DNA of 7,274 nucleotides from Acidobacteriota bacterium (GTDB taxonomy: Bacteria; Actinomycetota; Acidimicrobiia; Spongiisociales; UBA5794), in NCBI GenBank assembly GCA_004356175.1, contig SMXV01000125.1, forward strand, positions 1 through 7,274, in the 5' to 3' direction. The position numbers were made by a program, and so were the translations under genes. Below are positions 1-6,590 of the stretch, piece by piece. The first letter of the stretch is position 1. Each line of letters starts with the position of its first letter. The notes beneath the pieces are model-generated. The model was not told the origin of the DNA. It did no database searches and saw nothing but the letters and a program-made list of their open reading frames with translations.

Positions 1-1176
1 ATCGGCACCCCAGGTCAGGGCGAGGAGCCAGGCCAACGAGTGGTAGTAGAGCCGCCAGGTTCTGCTACCCACGGGGTCAGCCTGCCAGGTGGGATCGTCG
101 ACGAATGCAGTTTCGGGCTGCGAGCGAATTACCTTGATCTTACGGCTCTGGAGCGCCTCGAATCGCTCCTCGTTGTACTGGGACTCCTCGGAGTAGAGGG
201 GCAATAGGATTGCGTGGCCATTGGCGGGTTGCGCCGACGCCATAACGCGATCGGGAGGCGCATAGCCGAGAGTGTGTGCGACATCATCCAAGGCTCGATG
301 GAGAATCTCGGCATGACGGGGTTCCACCGGTTGTCGCGGTTTCGTGTTGAGGTTTGTGGATTGGGAACCTTGCGGACCCCGGTTGGGGTCGTACTTGTCC
401 AGGGCACGCTCGACCTGCTGGGGCGACCAGTCCTGACCGAGAGTATGTGCCAGATCTCTCAAGACGGCGACCGGTGAATTCAAGAGCCGCTCGTATCTTA
501 GGACGAAATCCCATCTCTCCTGCCTGGTTCGGCGCAGGAAGTTGGCCGTGTAAGAGGCCTGCTTCTCGAGGTACTCGTCGTCGGATGCGGTCGGATCGAC
601 CTCAGAGCGGTATGCCTCCTTTCGAAATGCTCGCCCCAGTGCAACGTCGAAGGGGTTGCGAAGCAGCAGGAGGAACATCGGCCGATACCCGAGTTCGCGA
701 AGAGTGGCTGGCCGAGCGTCAGACCGGAAGTGTCCAATGTTGACAACCGTGGCGTTCACCAAGTCGTCATCGGTTCTTCCGGTGTGAAGCAGATCGATGA
801 ATTCTAAAGCCATCCAGGCGTCGGGGTCATTGGACCGATCGACTTCCTCCAGATATGCAGGTGGGAAGTAGATCTCATCGGTCGTCTGGAACCCTGGAAA
901 CTCATTCAAGAGCTCCCCCAGATAGTGACTCCCGGCACCACCGCTGCTCATCGCCAGTAGATTTCTCGTCCGTTGTCGTTCTCGCTGCTGAATGATGTCG
1001 ACCAGTCGTTTCACATACTCGTTTGCGTGGACGGCTGCCTGCGCCTGCGCTTGCGCCATGGCTCGTTCGACTTTCAGCCGGTTGCGAGAGTGGAAGCGCT
1101 CTTCGTGGGGCCAGAAAGTCGAAGGTCGCTCTGCGAGTTCTCTCATGAGAGCAAATGTGCTTCGGCTTGGCATCAT
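1..1176 (-). CDS. Sulfotransferase-like protein fused to a probable heparinase II/III-like domain (3' end outside window)
   Basis: An open frame runs from ATG 1176 through 392 codons to the left edge with no stop. Residues 1-65 are polar and probably helical, with a small Ala-Gln run (MAQAQAQA, about 40-47). Residues 71-90 look like a sulfotransferase PAPS 5'-phosphate loop (NLLAMSSGGAGSHYLGELL). Residues 166-185 (MFLLLLRNPFDVALGRAF) match the 3'-phosphate-binding strand, and RYERLLNSP (227-235) matches the usual RYEDLxxDP motif. From about residue 318 the character changes. DPTWQADPVGSRTWRLYYHSL (about 360-380) resembles the N-terminal start of heparinase II/III and alginate-lyase-like enzymes, which cleave uronic-acid-containing polymers by beta-elimination. 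The sulfotransferase part is atypical: the Arg/Lys and Thr of the loop are Gly and His, and the Ser expected eight residues after R173 is G181. An in-frame TAG lies at 1183-1185. ATG 1176, 1173 or 1146 could start the protein, and none has a clear ribosome binding site. The sulfotransferase fold is fairly sure; the lyase domain rests on about 40 residues. Confidence 0.8.
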   Translation of the reverse strand, partial: MMPSRSTFALMRELAERPSTFWPHEERFHSRNRLKVERAMAQAQAQAAVHANEYVKRLVDIIQQRERQRTRNLLAMSSGGAGSHYLGELLNEFPGFQTTDEIYFPPAYLEEVDRSNDPDAWMALEFIDLLHTGRTDDDLVNATVVNIGHFRSDARPATLRELGYRPMFLLLLRNPFDVALGRAFRKEAYRSEVDPTASDDEYLEKQASYTANFLRRTRQERWDFVLRYERLLNSPVAVLRDLAHTLGQDWSPQQVERALDKYDPNRGPQGSQSTNLNTKPRQPVEPRHAEILHRALDDVAHTLGYAPPDRVMASAQPANGHAILLPLYSEESQYNEERFEALQSRKIKVIRSQPETAFVDDPTWQADPVGSRTWRLYYHSLAWLLALTWGAD

Positions 1177-1242
1177 CCGATACTAGGAGAGATGTTCAGA
1201 TCTGGGATACGCCGAGTTCGTTCACCACGGCGATTCGTCTAA

Positions 1243-1262
1243 GAGGCTGTTCTGATAGTTTT
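1243..1262 (+). repeat. Left terminal inverted repeat of the IS5-family element
   Basis: Starts GAGGCTGTTCTGATAG and matches the reverse complement of 2160-2179 at 16 of 20 positions, with the outer eight bases identical. These ends would be the transposase binding and cleavage sites. Confidence 0.85.
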
Positions 1263-1317
1263 TGCTGTTCAGGGGGTGGATTACCGTGAGTCGAGTGGGG
1301 TGACCGCGTAGAATCCG

Positions 1318-2149
1318 ATGATGGATTCAAAACCGGTTACCAACGCACAAACCTGGCGGACAACACATGGGGACATGACCGACGAGGAGTGGGATCTGAT
1401 CTCTGATCTGGTCGCTCCGTATTGGAAACCGGGTCGAATGGGCCGGCCGGTAACGGTGGAACGGCGAGATATCGTGAACGCCATCTTCTATGTGGTGGCC
1501 ACTGGTTGTCAGTGGAGGGCTCTGCCCGAGTGTTATCCGAACTGGAACACCGTGCACCGCTACCACCTGACCTGGTCACGTGACGGCACCTGGGAGAAGA
1601 TCGCCGGACGTCTCGCCCAGCCGGTCCGCCAACAAGAGGGTCAGGACGCCGAACCGTCGGCTGGGGTTGTCGATGCCCGCACCGTGCGTGGAACCTCCAC
1701 AGTCCCGGCGACATCAGGGGTTATGACGCCGGGAAGAAGATCTCGGGTCGTAAAACATTCGGGATTGTCGACACCCTCGGGTTGCTGTTGGCAGTCACCG
1801 TCGTCGCCAACACTTCGGACAACACCGGTGGCACCAAGGTCGCCGACGCCGCCAAGGCCCGGGGTCGAACCGGTTCCGCCGCCTGTGGTGCGACGCCGGG
1901 TTCAAAAAGACCTTCATCAAGCACTGCCGTACCCACCACGTCGCCGTCGAAGTCGTGAACCGTATCCACCGACATCGGTTCGCGGTCCTCCCCAAACGCT
2001 GGATCATCGAACGAACCTGGTCGTGGCTGATGAACAACCGCCGCCTCCAAGTCGACTACGAACGTGACCTGGTCGTCACCGAAGGTTTCATATGGGCCGC
2101 TCACAGCTGCTACCTCCTCCGCCGACTCACGCAACCAGCACCCCCATGA
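1318..2149 (+). pseudogene. IS5-family DDE transposase, broken by two single-base frameshifts
   Basis: The protein reads in three successive frames. From ATG 1318 (or ATG 1375, giving MTDEEWDLISDLVAPYWKPG) the first frame holds the N-terminal domain and VVDARTVRG, whose Asp (codon 1672-1674) is the likely first catalytic acid. Near 1717-1720 homology moves to a second frame (GYDAGKKISGRKTFGIVDT). Near 1861-1864 it moves to a third (LWCDAGFKKTFIKHC, then RWIIERTWSWLMNN), ending at TGA 2147-2149. The second Asp (1892-1894) and the Glu (2009-2011) of the DDE triad lie in this last part. Both breaks fall at runs of four G. Adding one G at each gives an uninterrupted protein of 277 residues, a normal family length. 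The first frame alone runs on as nonsense to 2067. Either the gene is dead or the G-runs were miscalled; programmed frameshifting at both sites is unlikely because neither offers a good slippery heptamer. Confidence 0.9.
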
Positions 2150-2159
2150 TCGCGCTCGG

Positions 2160-2179
2160 AAAACTTTCGCGACAGCCTC
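2160..2179 (-). repeat. Right terminal inverted repeat of the IS5-family element
   Basis: Ends in GACAGCCTC; its reverse complement starts GAGGCTGTCGCGAAAG and pairs with the left end at 1243-1262. It begins 10 bases after the transposase stop codon, as is usual for compact insertion sequences. Confidence 0.85.
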
Positions 2180-2199
2180 CAAGAAACGGGTCATCCTGA

Positions 2200-2220
2200 C
2201 TTGACGTATCCCGTGTCAAG
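2200..2220. repeat. Short inverted repeat CTTGAC-N9-GTCAAG in the operon leader
   Basis: Perfect 6-bp arms (2200-2205 and 2215-2220) separated by nine bases, 21 bases beyond the IS end and 132 bases before the fusion gene. There is no T-run after it, so it is not a standard terminator. It could be a regulator binding site or chance; the sequence alone does not decide. Confidence 0.35.
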
Positions 2221-2298
2221 GGCGATGGTGCCTGACGACGTAGTTTGATGGATGATTGTTTGAGAGCCCCGAACCGGAAAACCAGAACCAGCTTGTTC

Positions 2299-2317
2299 GT
2301 CCACTTCGCTGGTGGAC
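2299..2317. repeat. Short inverted repeat GTCCAC-N7-GTGGAC upstream of the fusion gene
   Basis: Perfect 6-bp arms (2299-2304 and 2312-2317) around a seven-base loop, ending 35 bases before ATG 2353. If transcribed it would form a small GC-rich hairpin in the leader. No T-run follows. The 173-base stretch 2180-2352 otherwise shows no convincing gene, and no sigma-70 promoter pair with good spacing was seen. Confidence 0.35.
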
Positions 2318-2352
2318 TCACGGATTAGGTCCATTGACAAAGCGTCAGATAA

Positions 2353-5300
2353 ATGCCTGAGTCTCTGAATGCCCAGAGAGTCTCGTTTCTGATCGTTGGA
2401 ATGGCGCGATCGGGGACGACACTCCTGCAAAGGCTTCTTTCGGAACTCCCCTCAGTTTGGGTTCCACCCGAGACCCACTTCTGGCGCCACGCCGCCTCTC
2501 TGGCAGATGGGTACGAGTTTCCGCTGGATCGAGCGTCGGCAATCAAGGCCATCTCCCGGTACTCCTCGTTGGAGTCGTCCCGCGGTCTCGATGTCAATCC
2601 AGCCGACATTGCCAGTCGTCTTGGGGACCAGACCTACCTTTGGGATCTCTTTTCTGCGCTTGTGTCGTCGTTGTCCCCGGCTGGAGTCTCACATCTTGGC
2701 GAGAAGACACCCGATCACACACGCTGGTGTATCCAACTCTTGAGGGCGGTTCCTGAACTCTCAGTGATCGGCATTGTCAGGGATCCACGAGAGGTTTACC
2801 GCTCGCACCTCACTGTGCCGCGGGGTATCAGAGATCCTTGGGCTTTCGCGGAGAAGTGGGTTGAGCATTCTCGGATACTCGAAGATGCGCAGCGCCTGTT
2901 CGGCGAACGGGTGATGATCATTCGATACGAGGATCTGGTGACAGATCCGGCAGCGATCACAAGGCAGATGGCCGAGATCATCGGTGTACGTGACGATGCA
3001 GTCAGCATCGCTGGACGGGTGACCGGCACCTCCCAACTGTTTGCCGAAGCCGAGTGGTGGAAAACGAAAGCTCTCAAGCCCGTGGTCCCTCTGCCGCAGC
3101 AGTGGAGGGATGAAGTCGATGAGGTGTCGGTGGCGGCAATCGAGTGGCGGACCGGCGATGAGATGAAGAGATGGGGGTATGAGCCAGAAGCACAGCATAT
3201 GGGCGCACCCATGTCGGTTCCTGGCGATGCTTGGCACAACGTTCGGTTGGCCGGGCAAGCTGCGTCAGTTATGGCACTTCCGGTCACCGAACGAGAGCTA
3301 GATGCTTGGCAGCAAACGCCCCAGCAAAGCGGACGGAGATGGCGACTTCGCGCGAAAACGCTCGCCGATGAGAAGAATGAGCTTGCGGCACAGAAGAATG
3401 AGCTTGCGGCACAGAAGAATGAGCTTGCGGCACAGAAGAAAGAGTTGGAGGGTTGGCGAGACCAAGCCACGCAGCTTGCCAAAGTAAGCGCTGACCTTAC
3501 CTCGCGGAACAGAGACCTCGAGTCGAAACTTGAGATGCTGACGTTAGAACTCGGCTCCGTTCGCGAATCGGCTTCGGCCTGGAAGAGCCGCGCAGAAGAA
3601 CTCGACCAAGAGGTGGGAAGGCTGAGGAGCTGGCTGCATGCTGAGAAGATGCAGGGGCTGCAATCCGAGCAGGGGCGGCTGGTCGCTACTGGGAAACTCC
3701 AGCGGCTTCGAGCACGCAGGTGGTGGATGCTCGGCGGTGTGCTTGGGCGGTGGAGAAGGTCTCCGTTTCGGCTCGATCGGTTGTTGAGCGATCTCTTACG
3801 GTTGGTAACGACCAAAGAACCACTGCCGTCGATGCCGGATGTGTCGAGTATCGAGAGAAAACTCGCCGAGCTGCGCCGTGAGTCAGATGGTTATGCAGGC
3901 GAGCACGCCGAGGACCTGGCCGCTGCTCGCGAGCACTTGGAGTCCGGGGACTACGAGCAAGGTCTGGAGACTCTCGAATCGCTGCCTTCGGATGTCTCAA
4001 CGTCCCCCGATGTTCAGCTCCTGAGACGGGATTTCTATATCAAGCTCGGCGAGTTGTCGCAGGCACTGACCAGTGTTCGGCTTGCGCTTGCTGGTCGCGA
4101 TGATCCCCGCTTGCGTAATCAAGCTCGCACACTGGAAGGTCGACTGAGAGAGACTGATCCGAACTGGCTTCCCACGGTGAGCCTCGGCGCCCATGATGGC
4201 GCTGGTGTTGCTCCGAACTCCATTCTTCACATACTCAAGGAATCGCTGCCGTTTTTTGAGCGGGGCTACACGATTCGCAGTCAGATGACATTGCTTGCTC
4301 AAAGAAGCGCGGGGTTCAACCCGATTGTTGTCACCTCCCTTGGTTTCCCAAGAAACCAAGGGTTTGAGGACTTCGCCGCAGAGGAGGTCATCGATGGCAT
4401 TACCCATCACCGACTTGATCTCGGACCCACATACAGGACGCGCGAGATCCCATACGATCAAATCCTGTCGGACCAGGCGACGCTGACCGCTCGGCTTTGC
4501 CGTCGGATCAATCCGGCGGTCATTCAAGCCGGGTCCGGGTATCGGGGCTATGAGACCGCCCTTGTCGGGTTGGCCGTGGCCAAGTATCTATCCGTACCGA
4601 TGATTTATGAGATGCGCAGCTTTTTGGAGCACACCTGGACTCCCGAATTCGATCGTAGCGAAGAAGGCGAGTACTACCAGCGGAGACATGACCAGGAGAC
4701 CCGATGCCTTCTCGCTGCGGACCTGGTCATCACGATCGCGGAGGCGATGCGCGAAGAGATCATTTTGCGTGGGGTGCCGTTTGACAAGGTTGCTGTCGTG
4801 CCAAACGTGGTTGACGTCGGACGGTTTCAGCCGAGATCTAGACCCGGTGATCTGGCCAGGCGGTATGGGCTGGGGAACCGACAGGTTTTGGGTTACATCT
4901 CGAATCTTGGAGCGCGCGAGGGGATCGATAACCTGATCCAATCGGTAGGAATTCTCAGGAACTCCGGGTTGGATGTCGTCGGACTCGTCGTGGGAGACGG
5001 TCCGGAGCGAGAGCATCTGGAGGGGCTTGTGAATGCTCTCGGACTTGAAGAGCACTTCGTATTGACGGGTCATATACCGAACGAACAGATTGAAGATCAC
5101 TACGCCCTGATCGACGTGTTCGTGGTTCCGAGAGTCGATGACCGCGCAGCGCGCCTTGTTACCCCGCTCAAGCCCCTAGAGGCAATGGCGATGGAGATTC
5201 CAGTGATAGCAGCCGATCTCCCGGCCCTCAGGGAGCTGGTCGCACCAGGGGAACGAGGGGAGGTTTTCCCATCCGGTGATCCTGAATCCCTTGCGAAGAC

Positions 5301-5442
5301 GGCGGCCGCGCTACTGGACTCAGAGGAATCGATGTCGAGATTCACTACCAATGCGAAGACCTGGATTCTCGAGGAAAGAACAGTCGAGTCCAATGTGATC
5401 AGATACGAACACATCCTCAGACAAGTCTTGGGAAGCAGATGA
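2353..5442 (+). CDS. Sulfotransferase / coiled-coil / TPR-like / family-4 glycosyltransferase fusion protein
   Basis: A 1029-residue multidomain protein. Residues 10-275 are a bacterial PAPS-dependent sulfotransferase: GMARSGTTLL (16-25) is the 5'-phosphosulfate loop, PETHFW (39-44) and GEKTPDH (116-122) are family motifs, VRDPREVYRSH (142-152) is the 3'-phosphate site with R143 and S151 in place, and RYEDLVTDP (191-199) follows. Residues about 310-450 form a charged coiled coil containing three identical KNELAAQ heptads (341-361). A basic, Trp-rich stretch follows (RARRWWMLGGVLGRWRR, 453-469), which could touch the membrane. Residues about 520-600 look like two TPR-type helical pairs. Residues 620-1029 are a GT4 glycosyltransferase of GT-B fold, with VPNVVDVGRF (816-825), GDGPERE (881-887), GHIPNEQI (906-913) and TPLKPLEAMA (937-946). 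It probably acts at the cytoplasmic membrane on lipid-linked glycans, an inference. TAA directly precedes ATG 2353 and no ribosome binding site is evident. The stop overlaps the next start (ATGA). Sugar donor and sulfate acceptor cannot be read from sequence. Confidence 0.9.
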   Translation: MPESLNAQRVSFLIVGMARSGTTLLQRLLSELPSVWVPPETHFWRHAASLADGYEFPLDRASAIKAISRYSSLESSRGLDVNPADIASRLGDQTYLWDLFSALVSSLSPAGVSHLGEKTPDHTRWCIQLLRAVPELSVIGIVRDPREVYRSHLTVPRGIRDPWAFAEKWVEHSRILEDAQRLFGERVMIIRYEDLVTDPAAITRQMAEIIGVRDDAVSIAGRVTGTSQLFAEAEWWKTKALKPVVPLPQQWRDEVDEVSVAAIEWRTGDEMKRWGYEPEAQHMGAPMSVPGDAWHNVRLAGQAASVMALPVTERELDAWQQTPQQSGRRWRLRAKTLADEKNELAAQKNELAAQKNELAAQKKELEGWRDQATQLAKVSADLTSRNRDLESKLEMLTLELGSVRESASAWKSRAEELDQEVGRLRSWLHAEKMQGLQSEQGRLVATGKLQRLRARRWWMLGGVLGRWRRSPFRLDRLLSDLLRLVTTKEPLPSMPDVSSIERKLAELRRESDGYAGEHAEDLAAAREHLESGDYEQGLETLESLPSDVSTSPDVQLLRRDFYIKLGELSQALTSVRLALAGRDDPRLRNQARTLEGRLRETDPNWLPTVSLGAHDGAGVAPNSILHILKESLPFFERGYTIRSQMTLLAQRSAGFNPIVVTSLGFPRNQGFEDFAAEEVIDGITHHRLDLGPTYRTREIPYDQILSDQATLTARLCRRINPAVIQAGSGYRGYETALVGLAVAKYLSVPMIYEMRSFLEHTWTPEFDRSEEGEYYQRRHDQETRCLLAADLVITIAEAMREEIILRGVPFDKVAVVPNVVDVGRFQPRSRPGDLARRYGLGNRQVLGYISNLGAREGIDNLIQSVGILRNSGLDVVGLVVGDGPEREHLEGLVNALGLEEHFVLTGHIPNEQIEDHYALIDVFVVPRVDDRAARLVTPLKPLEAMAMEIPVIAADLPALRELVAPGERGEVFPSGDPESLAKTAAALLDSEESMSRFTTNAKTWILEERTVESNVIRYEHILRQVLGSR
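3373..3435 (+). repeat. Perfect tandem repeat, three copies of 21 bp, in-frame
   Basis: Three identical 21-base units (3373-3393, 3394-3414, 3415-3435), each encoding KNELAAQ, one full coiled-coil heptad. The next unit (KKELEGW) is a diverged continuation. Identity at every synonymous position points to recent duplication rather than selection on the protein alone. Gain or loss of a copy would keep the reading frame and the heptad phase. Confidence 0.97.
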
Positions 5443-6590
5443 CGATAGTGCCTGATTCCCTTCCAGCGGCGGCGAATGTTTCGAGGGCAGCGCGGACCGT
5501 TGGAGATAGGGATGGTGGGTGGGTGATCGGATTTCATCCTGTTGCGAGGATGAACCCCTATCAGGCTCTCCTGTACAGCAGAGCCCACGCCTCCGGGTTC
5601 GCACCGGTCGGCCTGGTTCGCCGCTCAGACTTCGGGGCACTGAAAGTGGCAAGCGCCATGGGGGCGAGGGCCATTCTTCATCTCCATTGGACATCCGAGG
5701 TCCTGGCAGAGTCCATTGACGAGGAGGACGCGTCAAAACGGGTAACGGAATTCATCCAAGAACTGCACGATCTTCGCAGCGAAGGCGTATATGTCGTTTG
5801 GTCTGTTCACAATGTCCTCCCACATCGCTGCCCCTATCCGAGCGTAGAAGCACGGCTTCGAGCTGAGCTCGCTGAATTGGTTGACGTCGTGCACGTAATG
5901 GCCGGCGACACCATTGTTGAGACCTCAGCGCACTACAGCCTTCCAGAAGAGAAGGTCATTGAGGTTCCTCATCCCTCTTATGTGGGTGCCTATCCCAACT
6001 TCATGGAGCGACCCTTGGCTCGCTTTGAGCTGGGGTACGAGCCATCAGATCTCGTGGTGGGGATGGTCGGATCTATCCAGCCCTACAAGGGGCTGAGCGA
6101 GTTTGCGTTGGCTGTCGAGCACGAAATGCAACGAAATCCTGACTTACGTGCCTTGGTTGCAGGCATACCTGGCAGAGACGAAGCGTCAAGACACCTAATT
6201 ACCGAATTGCAACGTGCCAATCACATCGATCTTTTGCCAAGAAGACTTGATGATACCGAGATCGCGACTGTGGTTTCGGCTCTGGACGCCGCAGTTCTCC
6301 CTTACCGGGCGAGTCTCAACTCCGGCGCCGCTCTCCTGGCGTTGAGCTTTGGAGTTCCGATCGTCGCTCCTATAACGGGCAGTTTCCGTCACTTCTTGGA
6401 CCAAGGCCTCGGCGTTGGCTACGAGCCGGGCTCATCCGATGGTCTCCGTCAAGCTCTCGGATCCGTTCGTGGATTCCTGGAGGGCTTCAGGCCCGAGAAG
6501 GCGCTCGAAGTGGCTTCAAGCCTCACCGGCCCCATAGTCTCGAAGCGCTTCTTTTCGGCGCTGCGCGAACAAATCACGAGGGATCGTTGA
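5439..6590 (+). CDS. GT-B fold glycosyltransferase, probable polysaccharide assembly enzyme
   Basis: A 383-residue protein with the two-domain pattern of GT4-like glycosyltransferases, transferring a sugar from a nucleotide donor, probably to a lipid-linked glycan on the inner face of the membrane. Visible landmarks are NPYQALLYS (39-47), ILHLHWTSEVL (79-89), VWSVHNVLPH (130-139, end of the acceptor-side domain), HPSYVGAYPN (178-187), VVGMVGSIQPYKG (206-218, start of the donor-side domain) and VLPYRASLNSGAALLALSFG (286-305), which fits a nucleotide-sugar binding loop. There is no signal peptide or membrane span. The first 26 residues are loosely conserved in character, so a later start is possible, but ATG 5439 overlaps the previous stop as ATGA and has a GGGAAG three bases ahead, favouring translational coupling. 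The classical EX7E motif of GT4 is not evident. Linkage and sugar are unknown. Confidence 0.88.
   Translation: MTIVPDSLPAAANVSRAARTVGDRDGGWVIGFHPVARMNPYQALLYSRAHASGFAPVGLVRRSDFGALKVASAMGARAILHLHWTSEVLAESIDEEDASKRVTEFIQELHDLRSEGVYVVWSVHNVLPHRCPYPSVEARLRAELAELVDVVHVMAGDTIVETSAHYSLPEEKVIEVPHPSYVGAYPNFMERPLARFELGYEPSDLVVGMVGSIQPYKGLSEFALAVEHEMQRNPDLRALVAGIPGRDEASRHLITELQRANHIDLLPRRLDDTEIATVVSALDAAVLPYRASLNSGAALLALSFGVPIVAPITGSFRHFLDQGLGVGYEPGSSDGLRQALGSVRGFLEGFRPEKALEVASSLTGPIVSKRFFSALREQITRDR
6578..6583 (+). promoter_or_regulatory. Ribosome binding site for the wecB-like gene
   Basis: GAGGGA lies six bases before ATG 6590, inside the last codons of the glycosyltransferase gene. This is the clearest Shine-Dalgarno sequence in the window. 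It supports the ATG that overlaps the preceding TGA by one base (TGATG). Confidence 0.7.

Larger units (their letters stand above)
1243..2179 (+). mobile_element. IS5-family insertion sequence (IS427-like), about 937 bp, inactivated
   Basis: The element is bounded by imperfect 20-bp terminal inverted repeats starting GAGGCTGT and carries one transposase reading path that nearly fills it. Size, single transposase, DDE-type motifs and terminal sequence fit the IS5 family; assignment to the IS427 group is from recognition of the protein, not a search. The bases just outside are TAA on the left and CAA on the right, so no perfect target duplication remains. It lies in the space between two divergently transcribed genes, only 66 bp from the start of the minus-strand gene, and interrupts no reading frame. 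With its transposase broken, it could move only if an active relative supplied the enzyme. Confidence 0.85.

Noticed and set aside
973..1242. Plus-strand frames at 214-743 and 973-1242
   Set aside because: They lie opposite the continuous minus-strand sulfotransferase frame, whose motifs and 392-codon openness are much stronger evidence of coding.
1240..2182. Target-site duplication flanking the IS
   Set aside because: TAA on the left and CAA on the right match at only two of three positions; this is too weak to call as a duplication.
1721..2194. Minus-strand frame of 157 codons opposite the transposase
   Set aside because: It covers the conserved third part of the transposase on the other strand and crosses the right IS end. 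It shows no domain of its own.
1204..2211. Shared octamer CGTATCCC on both sides of the IS, oriented toward each divergent gene
   Set aside because: An eight-base match at very different distances from the two starts (about 28 and 142 bases) is within chance expectation.
2334..2352. TTGACA at 2334-2339 as a -35 promoter box for the fusion gene
   Set aside because: It lies only 13 bases before the ATG. A -10 box at normal spacing would fall inside the coding region and none is seen there.
2796..3815. Long open frame (339 codons) on the minus strand opposite the fusion gene
   Set aside because: It is antisense to well-supported sulfotransferase and coiled-coil sequence, and its product is rich in Ser and Arg with low-complexity runs mirroring the heptad repeat. 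No family motif is visible.
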